From contig NZ_JACHNP010000001.1 of the NCBI RefSeq assembly GCF_014206815.1, positions 1,764,456 through 1,828,455 of the forward strand: a stretch of 64,000 bases of DNA. Reading direction: 5' to 3'. Origin of the DNA: Xanthomonas sp. F10. Its GTDB lineage: Bacteria > Pseudomonadota > Gammaproteobacteria > Xanthomonadales > Xanthomonadaceae. Made by a program: the position numbers and the translations under genes. Shown here piece by piece: positions 63,974-64,000 of this stretch (position 1 is its first letter; each line of letters opens with the position of its first letter). The notes below the pieces were generated by a model. It had not been told where the DNA came from and ran no database searches. It saw nothing but the letters and a program-made list of their open reading frames with translations.

Positions 63974-64000
63974 CGGGTGTCTCCGGAACACGGCAAAACG

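Overview
The window is high-GC DNA from a gammaproteobacterium of the Xanthomonadaceae, most likely Xanthomonas or a close relative. The evidence is: the palindromic repeats beginning GTAGGAGCGGCTTCAGCC between genes, two TonB-dependent receptors, a gltX-zur gene pair, a creBCD locus, and an effector-like lipase with a C-terminal domain of the XVIPCD type (the export signal of the bacteria-killing type IV secretion system of Xanthomonas and relatives). It is ordinary chromosome: no transposase, integrase, phage gene, rRNA or tRNA was recognised, and gene density is high on both strands.

Layout. 0-3 kb: divergent MerC-like protein and ZnuD-type zinc receptor sharing a Zur-box-like site, then an SMR efflux protein. 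3.4-5.8 kb: a second TonB receptor of unknown substrate. 6.2-10.2 kb: paoABC molybdenum aldehyde oxidoreductase, facing a convergent mocA-xdhC pair that should mature its cofactor. 12.4-13.5 kb: a YcaQ-type DNA glycosylase gene broken by a 14-bp tandem duplication. 13.8-15.7 kb: gltX-zur operon. 15.9-17.4 kb: nitrilase-like plus GNAT pair. 17.4-17.8 kb: degenerate tandem repeats. 17.9-22.1 kb: creB-creC-creD and a small gene, with a cre-tag-like site before creD. 22.1-25.7 kb: a frameshifted secreted protein, rlmJ, a DUF1963 protein, a GNAT protein. 25.8-29.5 kb: mfd, carrying an in-frame palindromic repeat element.

29.9-42.4 kb is one chemotaxis operon (STAS protein, cheA, three chemoreceptors, cheW, REC-EAL protein, cheR, cheB) preceded by a sigma-28-like promoter. 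Two receptors carry exact 270-bp (90-residue) poly-HAMP-like repeats. 42.6-47.1 kb is an arabinose-oligosaccharide locus (AraC regulator, GPH transporter, GH127 beta-L-arabinofuranosidase), which suits a plant-associated life. 47.2-55.4 kb: SHOCT protein, gpmA, nfi, two pirins, two small exported proteins, and cstA-ybdD (peptide/pyruvate uptake). 55.7-64 kb: HAD phosphatase, an exported ankyrin protein followed by the lipase effector (probable immunity-effector pair), ECF sigma factor with a membrane protein, a DUF819 transporter, and an S9 peptidase.

The gaps between genes hold several families of short palindromes. Two gaps contain a nested arrangement: GGGATTGGGG blocks in inverted orientation flanking a central palindrome. 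Best candidates for new biology are the ankyrin/lipase pair, the repeat element domesticated inside mfd, the repeat-length differences among chemoreceptors, and the two frameshifted genes whose lesions are short sequence repeats.
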